A stretch of DNA of 64,000 nucleotides from Candidatus Protochlamydia sp. (GTDB lineage: Bacteria; Chlamydiota; Chlamydiia; Chlamydiales; Parachlamydiaceae), in contig JACDAQ010000043.1 of NCBI GenBank assembly GCA_013695355.1, forward strand, positions 1 to 64,000, written 5' to 3'. Both the position numbers and the translations under genes were made by a program. A model generated the notes under the pieces. It saw nothing but the letters and a program-made list of their open reading frames with translations. It was not told the origin of the DNA and ran no database searches. Positions 53,728-61,988 of this stretch are shown here, one piece after another; position 1 is the stretch's first letter, and each line of letters opens with the position of its first letter.

Positions 53728-54864
53728 ATGCAGTTTAATCTAGTTTCTCAAGGTGATTACACCCCCAAAATATATCAGGTGAGTTTATCTTCGATTTTAA
53801 ATATAGGTAAACAAGGTGATCCATTAAAAACTTTTCCTCTTTCAGGTTCAAAAGTATGCGAAGGTAAGCAGATAGCAAAAGAAAGAGTTACCACCACCCC
53901 ATCTCAAGCATCTGAGAGATCATGGAAAGAAATAAATAAAGAATATCTTAAACAAGTGAATGTTTCTGCAGATAATGATGATATCTACTCTATTGCACCT
54001 GAGCTGATTGATCCAACAATTCCTCTACGAAGCAGCTTAGAATTAGTCGAAGACATCGAATCAATTTCAAAAAAAAACTTAAAAGTACTGAAAAAAGCTG
54101 AAGTTGGGTTGTCTGGTAAAGTCAAATTTGTACGCTTTAAGAATGACAATATATCAGATAGATGGTTTGCAATTAAAAGGCCCATGTCTATTTTTCAAAA
54201 AATCTTTAAAAGTGGTAACAACATTCGTGCATCATTAAAATACTATGAAAACAATTTAAACATGGCTTTAAAGATTGGGAACCACTCAAATTTTATGAAG
54301 GTCCGTGGCATTGTTGTTAAAGAAAAGAGTGGAAAAGAGGCTAAACCTTACTTAATTTTAGAATATATTGAAGGAGTCCGTCTAAGAGATATAAAATATT
54401 TATCCTTAACAGATAATATGCATGTGCTATCTCAACTTAAAAATGCCTTAACTCATCTTTTTGAGCTTGGAATTCTTCCCATTGATGCAAACCATGGCAA
54501 TTTTCTTATTACCAAAGATAATGTTTTGAAAATTATTGATTTTGATGCTTGGAAATATGAATCTGCATTTTCCGAACATTTAGCATACGGATTATATGAT
54601 ATTGCATGTAGTGTTGCTAAAAAATTAACTGGTAAAGATAATTTCAATCCTTCAGCATTGACAATTTCCGGTGTAAATATTAAACGGGACTTTGAGAAAT
54701 CTATTATAAATTTGATAACTCAATTTTCGAGTGATTATTCTACTTCTTTATCTCTAGAGGCAGATGATGACCTTTATTCTTACGCGAATAGAACTCCAGT
54801 CAAAAGTTCTGAGTGCGTTCAATCTCCCCCATCTACTCATAATCAAAGGCTTACAAGCAGTTAA
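53728..54864 (+). CDS. Protein-kinase-like protein, effector candidate
   Basis: The 378-aa protein has a ~105-residue disordered N-terminus, then kinase-like motifs: G-rich loop AEVGLSGKVKF, RWFAIKRP (K150), hinge YLILEYIEGVRLRD, catalytic loop PIDANHGNFL (D253, N258, spaced as in HRDxxxxN) and IIDFDAWK (D271, a DFG-like motif). The usual HRD histidine is replaced. The C-terminal lobe is short and ends in a Ser/Pro-rich tail. It could phosphorylate host proteins after T3SS secretion, or a lipid or antibiotic as in KDO-kinase-like folds. No Sec signal. The kinase fold is well supported; substrate unknown. Confidence 0.75.
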   Translation: MQFNLVSQGDYTPKIYQVSLSSILNIGKQGDPLKTFPLSGSKVCEGKQIAKERVTTTPSQASERSWKEINKEYLKQVNVSADNDDIYSIAPELIDPTIPLRSSLELVEDIESISKKNLKVLKKAEVGLSGKVKFVRFKNDNISDRWFAIKRPMSIFQKIFKSGNNIRASLKYYENNLNMALKIGNHSNFMKVRGIVVKEKSGKEAKPYLILEYIEGVRLRDIKYLSLTDNMHVLSQLKNALTHLFELGILPIDANHGNFLITKDNVLKIIDFDAWKYESAFSEHLAYGLYDIACSVAKKLTGKDNFNPSALTISGVNIKRDFEKSIINLITQFSSDYSTSLSLEADDDLYSYANRTPVKSSECVQSPPSTHNQRLTSS

Positions 54865-54988
54865 AATTAAAAAGGAAATTTTTGTATGTCCTTTCTGTCA
54901 AACAATGTCAATCTAAATAGTTGGGGGATTAAAAGAAAATCCTCTATAATGACATCCTTCCGTTCCCTTAGGAAATATAGAGGTTATA

Positions 54989-56242
54989 ATGACGTACATT
55001 GCTCGCTGCTTCTTATTGTTATTGGCTCTTCCAACAATCATGTTTGCTAACATCCATGTAGGAATTGGAAAAGCAGATCTCACACCTCCAATAGGAACTC
55101 CCTCGGCAGGTTATAGAGCAAGAAAAGGCGAACCTATGCAAGGCGTTCACGATCCTCTGCTTGCTATAGCTCTTTTTATAGATAATAGTGAAAAAAATCT
55201 TGTTCTATGCAGCGTCGATCATCTAGGATTTACCTTTGAAATGGTGCAAGAAATAATTCGAAAAATTCATACTCATCCAGACCTTAAAGGATGCGAAATT
55301 TTTATTGCCTCATCTCATACTCATTCTGGAGGAGGTGCTTATCTAAATATTCCAGTTGTGGGAGAAAGTTTAGCAGGAACTTATAGCTCACAAATCACTC
55401 AATTTTATATTAATCAAACGGTAGAAGCTATTCTCCAAGCCTATCATCATAAGGTTCCTGCCAAACTAGGAATTGGTTATGGCAAGGCAAAAGCCTTGAG
55501 TCAGTATCGTGGACTTTGGCCAAAAGATATAATCCCACTTAACGATGTAACTATCATTAAAGTCACTCATTTGGATGATACTCCTCTTGCTGTTCTTTTC
55601 AATTATCCAGTACACCCAACTGTATTAGAGAGTCAGAACCGCCTTTTTTCAGCTGATTTTGTTGGCTACGCAAGAAATCATCTTCAATCTTCTCTTGGGT
55701 CTAACGCGTATGCCATCTATTTTAATGGAGCCCAAGGAGACATTATCCCCATTATTTTTAATGAGAACGATCGATTTGATGCATGTGACAATTTGGGCAA
55801 ATCCTTAGCCGAAACAGTGAAAAAGATCTGGGATGAAACAACAACAAATGACTCTTTAAAAATTGATATTCAAAAGGACTCTTATTCTTTTAAGCCTCAA
55901 GCAACTCCCTTTGGACTTGATTTACCTATAGATGTTTATAAAAGTGAGATGAATTTAATCGTTTTCAATCAAAACCATGCCTTTATTACAATACCAGGCG
56001 AGCTAAGCTGCCTCTATGATAAACGTCTCAAAGAAAAAGGCGATAAGTTAGGTTTTTCTCATGTATCCATTTTTGGACTGACAAATGATGCGCATGGTTA
56101 CATTATCATGCCTAAATCTTGGCAACATAAGACGTTTGAATCAAGACTCTCTTTTGGTGGAGAAAATTACGGAGATGTAACTGAAAAAAGAGCAGAAGGA
56201 CTTCTTAATACTTTCAGTCCCAACAAAGCTCCAAGCAGGTAA
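54989..56242 (+). CDS. Exported neutral ceramidase-like protein
   Basis: The 417-aa protein has a Sec signal (residues 1-20). It follows the neutral/alkaline ceramidase N-terminal domain: VGIGKADLTPPIGTPSAGY, SSHTHSGGGAYLN (109-120, zinc histidines), NYPVHPTVLE (205-214) and NGAQGDIIP (246-254). In true neutral ceramidases the last motif is GDVSPN with the nucleophile serine; here it reads GDIIP, and the C-terminal domain (~200 aa) is absent. It may be an amidohydrolase with another substrate. It would act outside the cytoplasm, and host sphingolipids are an obvious but unproven target. Confidence 0.75.
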   Translation: MTYIARCFLLLLALPTIMFANIHVGIGKADLTPPIGTPSAGYRARKGEPMQGVHDPLLAIALFIDNSEKNLVLCSVDHLGFTFEMVQEIIRKIHTHPDLKGCEIFIASSHTHSGGGAYLNIPVVGESLAGTYSSQITQFYINQTVEAILQAYHHKVPAKLGIGYGKAKALSQYRGLWPKDIIPLNDVTIIKVTHLDDTPLAVLFNYPVHPTVLESQNRLFSADFVGYARNHLQSSLGSNAYAIYFNGAQGDIIPIIFNENDRFDACDNLGKSLAETVKKIWDETTTNDSLKIDIQKDSYSFKPQATPFGLDLPIDVYKSEMNLIVFNQNHAFITIPGELSCLYDKRLKEKGDKLGFSHVSIFGLTNDAHGYIIMPKSWQHKTFESRLSFGGENYGDVTEKRAEGLLNTFSPNKAPSR

Positions 56243-56254
56243 AATGTATCACTT

Positions 56255-56305
56255 CAGTGGTCAGGCTTGGAATTTGGTAGAAATATCAAGTCTGACCACT
56301 GTTTT
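56255..56305 (+). terminator. Intrinsic terminator of the ceramidase-like gene
   Basis: CAGTGGTCAGGCTTG (56255-56269) pairs with CAAGTCTGACCACTG (56287-56301), followed by TTTT. It lies 13 bp after the stop. Confidence 0.85.
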
Positions 56306-56334
56306 CCTCGTAAAAAATACATATGAATAAGTAA

Positions 56335-56637
56335 TTATGAAAAATAACGCGTTTTGATCTCGGGAGCTAATATTGCGCGCAGCTTGGGGATATTGGCTAC
56401 AATATTATCAAGGGCCTCTTCCCTCGTTCCGGCATAGGAAACATCTAACTTAAGGATCATTTTTTTATTCCCGTTTTTTTTTCGATACGCTTGCACATTT
56501 TTTTTAACATCTTCAAAAAGGCCGACTGTAATTAACCCATCTGTAAAGGGCTCAATATATTGGGCCGTTTCGGGGTTAAGGGCAGCTTCTAAAAGCGGAA
56601 TGGGTAGTGAAGGAAGGGTATATAACTGGGTATTCAC
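56335..56637 (-). pseudogene. Inverted middle fragment of an LLM (F420-type) oxidoreductase gene
   Basis: The 100-aa minus-strand frame reads LNPETAQYIEPFTDGLITVG and KKMILKLDVSYAGTREEALD. This matches the central part of LLM-class F420-dependent oxidoreductases (A..A...DGLI.. and a later EEAL region). The C-terminus of the same family lies next to it on the other strand. The ORF starts at an internal ATG and is not a complete enzyme. Confidence 0.6.
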
Positions 56638-56644
56638 TTTTAAG

Positions 56645-56863
56645 TGTTGCGTGGAAAAGGTAACTTGCTCACTGCAATTTGAAGAGGCGGCTCAAACGAT
56701 TACTAAGGACCAATTTGCTGAAAAAATTATCATAGCCCACCCTTCCGATGATTTAGGGAAAGCAATCCGCCAATTTTCTGAGCTGGGCTTTGATCAAATC
56801 AACCTGCATAATGTAAATAAAGAGCAAAAAGCTTTTATAGCAGCAGCGGCTAAGCTGCTCTAG
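56645..56863 (+). pseudogene. C-terminal fragment of the same LLM oxidoreductase
   Basis: The plus-strand frame reads LQFEEAAQTITKDQFAEKII and LGFDQINLHNVNKEQKAFI, the C-terminal block of F420-dependent glucose-6-phosphate dehydrogenase-like proteins (FE.A...T; AGFD.VY..Q.G.DQ..F). Re-inverting the adjacent segment (about 56335-56640) would place the middle directly before this C-terminus. The N-terminal third is missing. Confidence 0.65.
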
Positions 56864-57173
56864 TTAGTGAGGAAACAGTATTTTTTTTGAGCCATACAAA
56901 TAAAATTATTTTTTTTCACTAGATATTATTCATTAGGATCAGATAAAAAAAATTTACAATAGTAGTTTTGATGAAAAAATTTTCCATAATAGAAAATATT
57001 TCAATTCTTTTCCAATTTAGGAGTTTGAATTTTCAATGGCACTAATTAAGTAGCAACAAGAATTCGGGCCGCATCGGATTCTATTCCCATTTAACGATAT
57101 TCGTGGGATATTTTCATTAGCTGGCATTATGAAAACACCCCTGAATAATTATCAGCTTTCAGGAGAAAAAAGA
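56864..57173. other. Intergenic gap before terC
   Basis: Apart from 15 codons of possible N-terminal extension of terC (57129-57173), I see no coding relic or repeat in these 310 bp. It is AT-rich and presumably holds the terC promoter. Confidence 0.4.
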
Positions 57174-57905
57174 ATGGAGTCTTTATTGAGTGTTGAAGCG
57201 CTGATCGCCTTCATCACATTATGTGCTTTAGAGCTTGTGTTAGGGATAGATAACATTATTTTTATCTCAATCATATCTGATAGATTACCGGAAAAAGAAA
57301 GAAAAAAAGCCCGTGTGTTAGGTCTTTCCTTAGCTGTTTTTACCCGCATTGCATTGCTGCTTTCGTTATCCTGGGTAATGAGCTTGACTACGCCTTTGAT
57401 CACCATCTATAAATTAGAACTATCGGGAAGAGATATCATCTTGCTTGTGGGAGGCTTGTTCCTTATTGCTAAAAGCACTCATGAGATCCATCAAAAATTA
57501 GAGAGTGAGGAAGAAACGAACATACTTAGGAAAAACAGCAGTTTTTTATTTGTTCTCTTTCAAATTCTCTTATTGGATATTGTTTTCTCTTTAGATTCTG
57601 TCATTACTGCTGTAGGCATGGTCGATGAGATTGCGATCATGGTAGCGGCTATTCTTGTATCCACAGCCATTATGCTGATCGCTTCGTCCAGTATTTCCCG
57701 GTTTGTCGATCAGCATCCTACATTGAAAATTTTAGCTTTGAGTTTTTTGGTCCTCATTGGTTTTACATTAATTGCAGAAGGTTTTGATACGCATATTCCG
57801 AAAGGGTATATTTATTTTGCGATGGCTTACGCTTTGCTTGTAGAATTTTTAAATATCAAGTTGCGCAAAAAAAAAGACCCTATCCATTTGAGAAAGAATT
57901 TTTAG
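57174..57905 (+). CDS. TerC-family integral membrane protein
   Basis: I choose the ATG at 57174 (MESLLSVEALIAF) because AGGAG lies eight bases upstream; an ATG at 57129 would add 15 polar residues. The ~243-aa protein has seven membrane helices and the acidic family motifs LGIDNIIFI and FSLDSVITAVG. TerC proteins are linked to Mn2+ export and metal homeostasis during membrane protein maturation. The last ~30 bp and the following ~70 bp recur at 60083-60190. Confidence 0.92.
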   Translation: MESLLSVEALIAFITLCALELVLGIDNIIFISIISDRLPEKERKKARVLGLSLAVFTRIALLLSLSWVMSLTTPLITIYKLELSGRDIILLVGGLFLIAKSTHEIHQKLESEEETNILRKNSSFLFVLFQILLLDIVFSLDSVITAVGMVDEIAIMVAAILVSTAIMLIASSSISRFVDQHPTLKILALSFLVLIGFTLIAEGFDTHIPKGYIYFAMAYALLVEFLNIKLRKKKDPIHLRKNF

Positions 57906-57985
57906 CAGGTCCATTCGAATTCAACCCCATTCATTGGCTGAAGCGGGAGCAATATAACGTGCTTGACTAGATTACGATTGTTGAA
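57868..57985 (+). repeat. Left copy of the terC/HAD-gene junction (direct repeat)
   Basis: AAAAAAAAGACCCTATCCAT, then ATTCAACCCCATTCATTGGC and TGAAGCGGGAGC match the right copy at 60083-60190 with a short insertion. On the minus strand it encodes RYIAPASANEWG, the last residues of the HAD-HerA protein (RYTAPASANEWG), although that gene ends 2.2 kb away. Confidence 0.85.
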
Positions 57986-58220
57986 AACGATCCCTTATTT
58001 TAATCAATCAAAAATTCTTAATGTGTCTAATCTCCCATATCCTTTACTCAAAAACTTACAAACAATCGCTAATCAGATCACTTTCCCCCCGACTATGGTC
58101 AATTTTTCGATAAAAGCACAGTTTATGAATTATATTTTATCCAACCCTGTCTGCCCTTATTTTACACGAAAGAAATTTTGCATTTTCTAAAATTTTCAAG
58201 GGAAGCAAAATATGGTTTTT

Positions 58221-58355
58221 AATTATGTGCTTCTTCAGAAGGGAATTCTGGTTATTTTTTTTAATAATTTTTCCAATATTCCCATGAAAAATAGGAATTT
58301 TAGTTTTTTTTTGTTTATTTTTAACCAATATTCCCTAAAAATATAGGAATTCTAG
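58221..58355 (+). promoter_or_regulatory. Iterated 52-bp operator-like repeats upstream of abiEi
   Basis: Three GGAATT half-sites lie exactly 52 bp apart (58242, 58294, 58346). Units 2 and 3 are closely alike: CCAATATTCCC (58273, 58325) followed by ATAGGAATTYTAG, each an imperfect palindrome (ATTCC/GGAAT). Unit 1 is degenerate. AbiEi antitoxins are known to bind two inverted repeats in their own promoter, so these are candidate autoregulatory sites. Confidence 0.65.
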
Positions 58356-58383
58356 TAAAATAAAGAAAAATAAATATTAAATT

Positions 58384-59022
58384 ATGAAAAAAAATATCTT
58401 TAAATTTATTGAAACACCTTATATTGATACCCAAACGCTTTTAAAGCTTTTAGCTGACTACAAAAAACCTCGAGAGGTTATTTTGCGAATGGTAAAAAAT
58501 GAAGAGTTAATCAGACTGAAAAATGGATTCTATCTAATTAATGAAAAAATTACTTATGGATCTGCAAAAATTATTCCCTTTGAACAGGTAGCAAACTTAC
58601 TTTATGGTCCTTCGTATGTGAGCCTGGAATGGGCATTATCTTTTTATGGAATGATTCCCGAGCGGGTACACACCGTCACCAGCATGACATTAGGAAGAAA
58701 TAAAGAATATCATACTTCTGTAGCTGATTTTTCATATTTCACTATATCATCTGATAGTTATTCTGTAGGAATTACACAAAAAAAATCTCCGGATTTTGTA
58801 GGAGGATTTTTAATAGCAAGCCCTGAAAAAGCATTAGCCGATATGGTTTTTAAAACATGTAAGAACTTAGATAAAGATCAGCTTAAGAATGAATTACTTG
58901 AATCAAAGCGGATTGATCGAGAATTTTTTCATGAGCTAAACAAAGAACTATTAGAAAAAATAGCAAAGTATTATCGCGCCAAGCATGTCAATTACCTCGC
59001 AGACTTAGTAGGAGTTCTATGA
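58384..59022 (+). CDS. AbiEi-type antitoxin (type IV TA)
   Basis: The 212-aa protein has an N-terminal winged-helix (LLKLLADYKKPREVILRMVK; NGFYLIN) and the AbiEi C-terminal part (YGPSYVSLEWALSFYGMIPE; ASPEKALADMV). AbiEi both represses its operon and neutralises the AbiEii nucleotidyltransferase. It overlaps the toxin gene by four bases (ATGA). The ATG has no clear Shine-Dalgarno. The operon is flanked by duplicated terC/HAD junctions. Confidence 0.88.
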   Translation: MKKNIFKFIETPYIDTQTLLKLLADYKKPREVILRMVKNEELIRLKNGFYLINEKITYGSAKIIPFEQVANLLYGPSYVSLEWALSFYGMIPERVHTVTSMTLGRNKEYHTSVADFSYFTISSDSYSVGITQKKSPDFVGGFLIASPEKALADMVFKTCKNLDKDQLKNELLESKRIDREFFHELNKELLEKIAKYYRAKHVNYLADLVGVL

Positions 59023-59888
59023 ATTTTGATTCAAGCATCAAACAAATGCTTAACAGCTACCCTGATGCCATGCCTCAAATTGATAAATTAAGGGAAATTT
59101 TGCAACAAACAGCCCTATTAGGACTGGCCCGTCATCAGTTTTTCCAACACGCAGTATTTTACGGAGGAACAGCACTACGAATTTTATATGGATTAGATCG
59201 ATATAGCGAAGACTTGGATTTTTCCCTTCTAAAACCTGACCCAGATTTTGAATTCACTCCGTTTCTTTATGGAATGCAACAGGAATTAGTAGCGATGGGT
59301 TTTGAACTAGATATAGAGCTACGAAAAAAAAATGAAGAAACAGGGATTTGGTCTGCTTTTTTAAAAGGAAATACCCTTTCAATGCTATTATCCATTCATG
59401 AAAAAAACAAAATAAAAGGTGTCCATCCTGAACAAAAAATTCAAATCAAACTCGAGATCGATATCGACCCGCCTCTTTTACACCTACCTCTGGAAAATAA
59501 ACTAGTCAAAAATCCGGTTCCTTTTTATGTTTCTACATATGCTAAAGTGGATCTTTTCGCGGGTAAAATGCATGCTGCTCTTTGCCGTAACTGGAAGAAC
59601 CGTATCAAAGGTCGAGATTGGTATGATGTTATTTGGTATATACAAAGCGGTATTCCAGTAAATTTAGTCCATCTAAGGGAGCGAATGAGGCAAACAAAGC
59701 ACTTACATTCAAAGGAAATATTTGGAGAAAGTGAATTATTAGAAAGAATGCATGCAAAAATAGATGAAATAGATTGGGAATTAGCAAAGTCAGATATTGC
59801 CATGTTTATCCCGGATAAACAAAGATTGGCCATTTGGTCAGCTTCATTTTTCCACGATCTTTCAAATCAAATAAAAATTGTGGACTAA
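59019..59888 (+). CDS. AbiEii-type nucleotidyltransferase toxin
   Basis: The 289-aa protein has the AbiEii/DUF1814 signature FYGGTALRILYGLDRYSEDL followed by DFSLL, the GS-type NTase motif with metal aspartates, and later DLFAGKMHAALCRNWKNRIK and GRDWYDVIWYI. Members transfer nucleotides to tRNA or other targets and arrest growth; AbiE systems can block phage. It is translationally coupled to abiEi. Intact ORF, so the module is probably functional. Confidence 0.92.
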   Translation: MNFDSSIKQMLNSYPDAMPQIDKLREILQQTALLGLARHQFFQHAVFYGGTALRILYGLDRYSEDLDFSLLKPDPDFEFTPFLYGMQQELVAMGFELDIELRKKNEETGIWSAFLKGNTLSMLLSIHEKNKIKGVHPEQKIQIKLEIDIDPPLLHLPLENKLVKNPVPFYVSTYAKVDLFAGKMHAALCRNWKNRIKGRDWYDVIWYIQSGIPVNLVHLRERMRQTKHLHSKEIFGESELLERMHAKIDEIDWELAKSDIAMFIPDKQRLAIWSASFFHDLSNQIKIVD

Positions 59889-60082
59889 AAAGAATAATTA
59901 TTTGAGTGATCAATTCATGATAACAATGAAGATACGTTGAAAAAATTAGCTTTATAATGAAGAAATCATGAATAAAAAGTGTAACTAAGGACATTTGCCA
60001 TATTGTCAGATGCCTCGATCAAGGCATCGAAAATTCTACCGATGCATCCTTATAAAGTTCAGCGGCCGCATCCAATTTATGC

Positions 60083-60190
60083 ATAAAAAAGGACCCCATA
60101 CATTTAAAAAATAATTTTTAATTCAACCCCATTCGTTAGCTGAAGCAGGAGCCGTGTAACGTGTTTTGACCAGATTAGCGATTGCTTGCC
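60083..60190 (+). repeat. Right copy of the terC/HAD-gene junction (direct repeat)
   Basis: ATAAAAAAGGACCCCATACA, then ATTCAACCCCATTCGTTAGC align with 57868-57985. The part before 60120 is a terC 3'-end relic; the part after is the real 3' end of the HAD-HerA gene. So the abiE module lies inside a duplicated junction. Confidence 0.85.
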
Positions 60191-61838
60191 GGCTTTGGGC
60201 AGCAGAAAGTGAACGGTCGCTTTCTATTTGATCAGCTGCATCTGCTAATGTATTATCTTTGATATGGACGCGAAACCAATCTGAATAATCCTTTTTTTGT
60301 AAGTGATGCATCCAAGTTGCGTCATCTATTCCTTCGGCTAGCTGTAAAAAAATTGCTAAATTTTGGGCCTTCAAATTTAAGGCATTGTTAGGCCCCCGAA
60401 AATAGAAGCAAAATTCTTCGCTAAGGTCGCCTATGGCATATTTCCGAGTATGGCGCTTATGGTGCTGCCTTGGTTTATCAGCCCTTATCGTTTTGATTAT
60501 GCTGGTTGGTGTGCGCTGCCAGACGAGCAGCTCATTGTCTGAAGGGGGTCTATCCGGTAAGTCTGGCAGCGGCTCACCAATGATTTTACTCATCTTTTCC
60601 AAAATAGCAGGGGCCTGAGGTCCTAAAATGATCATGATAGTAAGGGTTTTTAATGCATCCACCGCAATTTCATCTGGATGTACTGTGATCAAAATAGTCC
60701 CTTCTTTGGGCAATGCAACGGAAGTATTGTTTTGCGCAGCTGGCATTAGGTGATGGGCTTCGTCGATAATAAGCCAATGCGGCCGTCCAGTGCTGGCTTT
60801 TAGGCTTACTAATTTTGGGGCTAGCTGGACAAAATAAGAAGGCCGGTCTTTGAGCTCCACGCCCAAAGTGTTCACGACTACATTACGTGCCGGTTCTTGC
60901 AAAAGTTCTATAACCTGATCCTGTGAAGGAGGTAATTTAACATCGCCCACACCAATAGCATGCTCTAAGCTCTCATAATCCCCTTCGGGATCAAAGATAC
61001 AAAATTGAAAACCATTTGCCACCATCTTTTCTGTCAAAGCTGTAGCCAGAGTTGATTTACCGATCCCCGAATTTCCAGCAATTAACACGCGATCAACTGG
61101 GCTTAACCATAAGGGACTTTGCTCACTATCTAATCCGATAAAATTAATCTGTCGAACTTTTGTAACTAAAGAATACTCATCTTCCAATAACTGATCGATA
61201 AGTTCTTCAACTCCTTGACCCGCCGCTCCATTAGTTACCAGACTGGCGTTCTGCTTAAGCGACTCGGATGCGTTAGCTACAGCGACCCCTAGCCCTACAG
61301 TATTCAAAAAGATATGGTCATTTTGAGCATCTCCAATTCCTATTAAATTGTGCAGGGATAACCCAAGTTCTTTGACTGCGGCAGCTAAGCCAGAGCCCTT
61401 GTTTACACCACTTGGTAACACCATTACAGCGCCTTTATTGAAGATGATCTCTAATTCGAGCCCCAGGTCGCGAATGATTTCCAGCACGAACGTTTCCTGC
61501 GGTTCAAGTGTTGCGGCAATAACTTTACCAATGTTAAGGGGTGTAATGCCACGAGTTTTAAGTTGGGTTATAAATTGGTCTGGAAGTGGCTCAGCAAGCA
61601 GACTCTGGGTCTCTGTTTGAGGCCTATAAAGTAAAGCGCCATTTTCAGCGACTATGCGTTCAAAGAGGTCTAGCCGATCAAATATTTGTTTGAGTTCATC
61701 TAAAGTACGGCCTGTAACCATAATGAGTTTGCGACCGGATGCCTTGATCGCGATAAGTTTTTCAATGGTAGTTGCGCTAATTTTTCCTTCAATGGCCAAA
61801 GTGCCGTCATAATCTACTGCCAATGCCATAAAATACAT
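60123..61838 (-). CDS. HAD phosphatase fused to a HerA-like ATPase
   Basis: The 571-aa protein has an N-terminal Cof-type HAD hydrolase (VDYDGTLA, residues 8-15; VTGRT 41-45; GIGDAQNDH 167-175). A HerA/DUF87-type P-loop ATPase follows (Walker A GNSGIGKST 255-263; CIFDPEGDYE 280-289; Walker B WLIIDEAHH 355-363). A C-terminal region (~450-571) contains a basic segment and FCFYFRGPNNALNLKAQNLA. A HAD domain fused to a HerA-like ATPase is unusual and its role is unknown. AGGAG precedes the ATG. The alpha/beta hydrolase gene lies 150 bp upstream on the same strand. Confidence 0.88.
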   Translation of the reverse strand: MYFMALAVDYDGTLAIEGKISATTIEKLIAIKASGRKLIMVTGRTLDELKQIFDRLDLFERIVAENGALLYRPQTETQSLLAEPLPDQFITQLKTRGITPLNIGKVIAATLEPQETFVLEIIRDLGLELEIIFNKGAVMVLPSGVNKGSGLAAAVKELGLSLHNLIGIGDAQNDHIFLNTVGLGVAVANASESLKQNASLVTNGAAGQGVEELIDQLLEDEYSLVTKVRQINFIGLDSEQSPLWLSPVDRVLIAGNSGIGKSTLATALTEKMVANGFQFCIFDPEGDYESLEHAIGVGDVKLPPSQDQVIELLQEPARNVVVNTLGVELKDRPSYFVQLAPKLVSLKASTGRPHWLIIDEAHHLMPAAQNNTSVALPKEGTILITVHPDEIAVDALKTLTIMIILGPQAPAILEKMSKIIGEPLPDLPDRPPSDNELLVWQRTPTSIIKTIRADKPRQHHKRHTRKYAIGDLSEEFCFYFRGPNNALNLKAQNLAIFLQLAEGIDDATWMHHLQKKDYSDWFRVHIKDNTLADAADQIESDRSLSAAQSRQAIANLVKTRYTAPASANEWG

Positions 61839-61988
61839 CGCATACTCCTGAATATGTTTATACTAAGTGAAATAAATCAGGCAAATAATGTCGTGGCAAT
61901 GCCTGCTACTTAATTTTTATGAATACTCTCAAATGAAATTTTTTTATAGAAATAAACCGACTATGCAGCAGTTTCATCAATGATAAAA

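Noticed and set aside
57963-58190. 75-aa plus-strand ORF before abiEi
   Set aside because: It begins inside the duplicated HAD-gene end and has no ribosome site or recognisable pattern.
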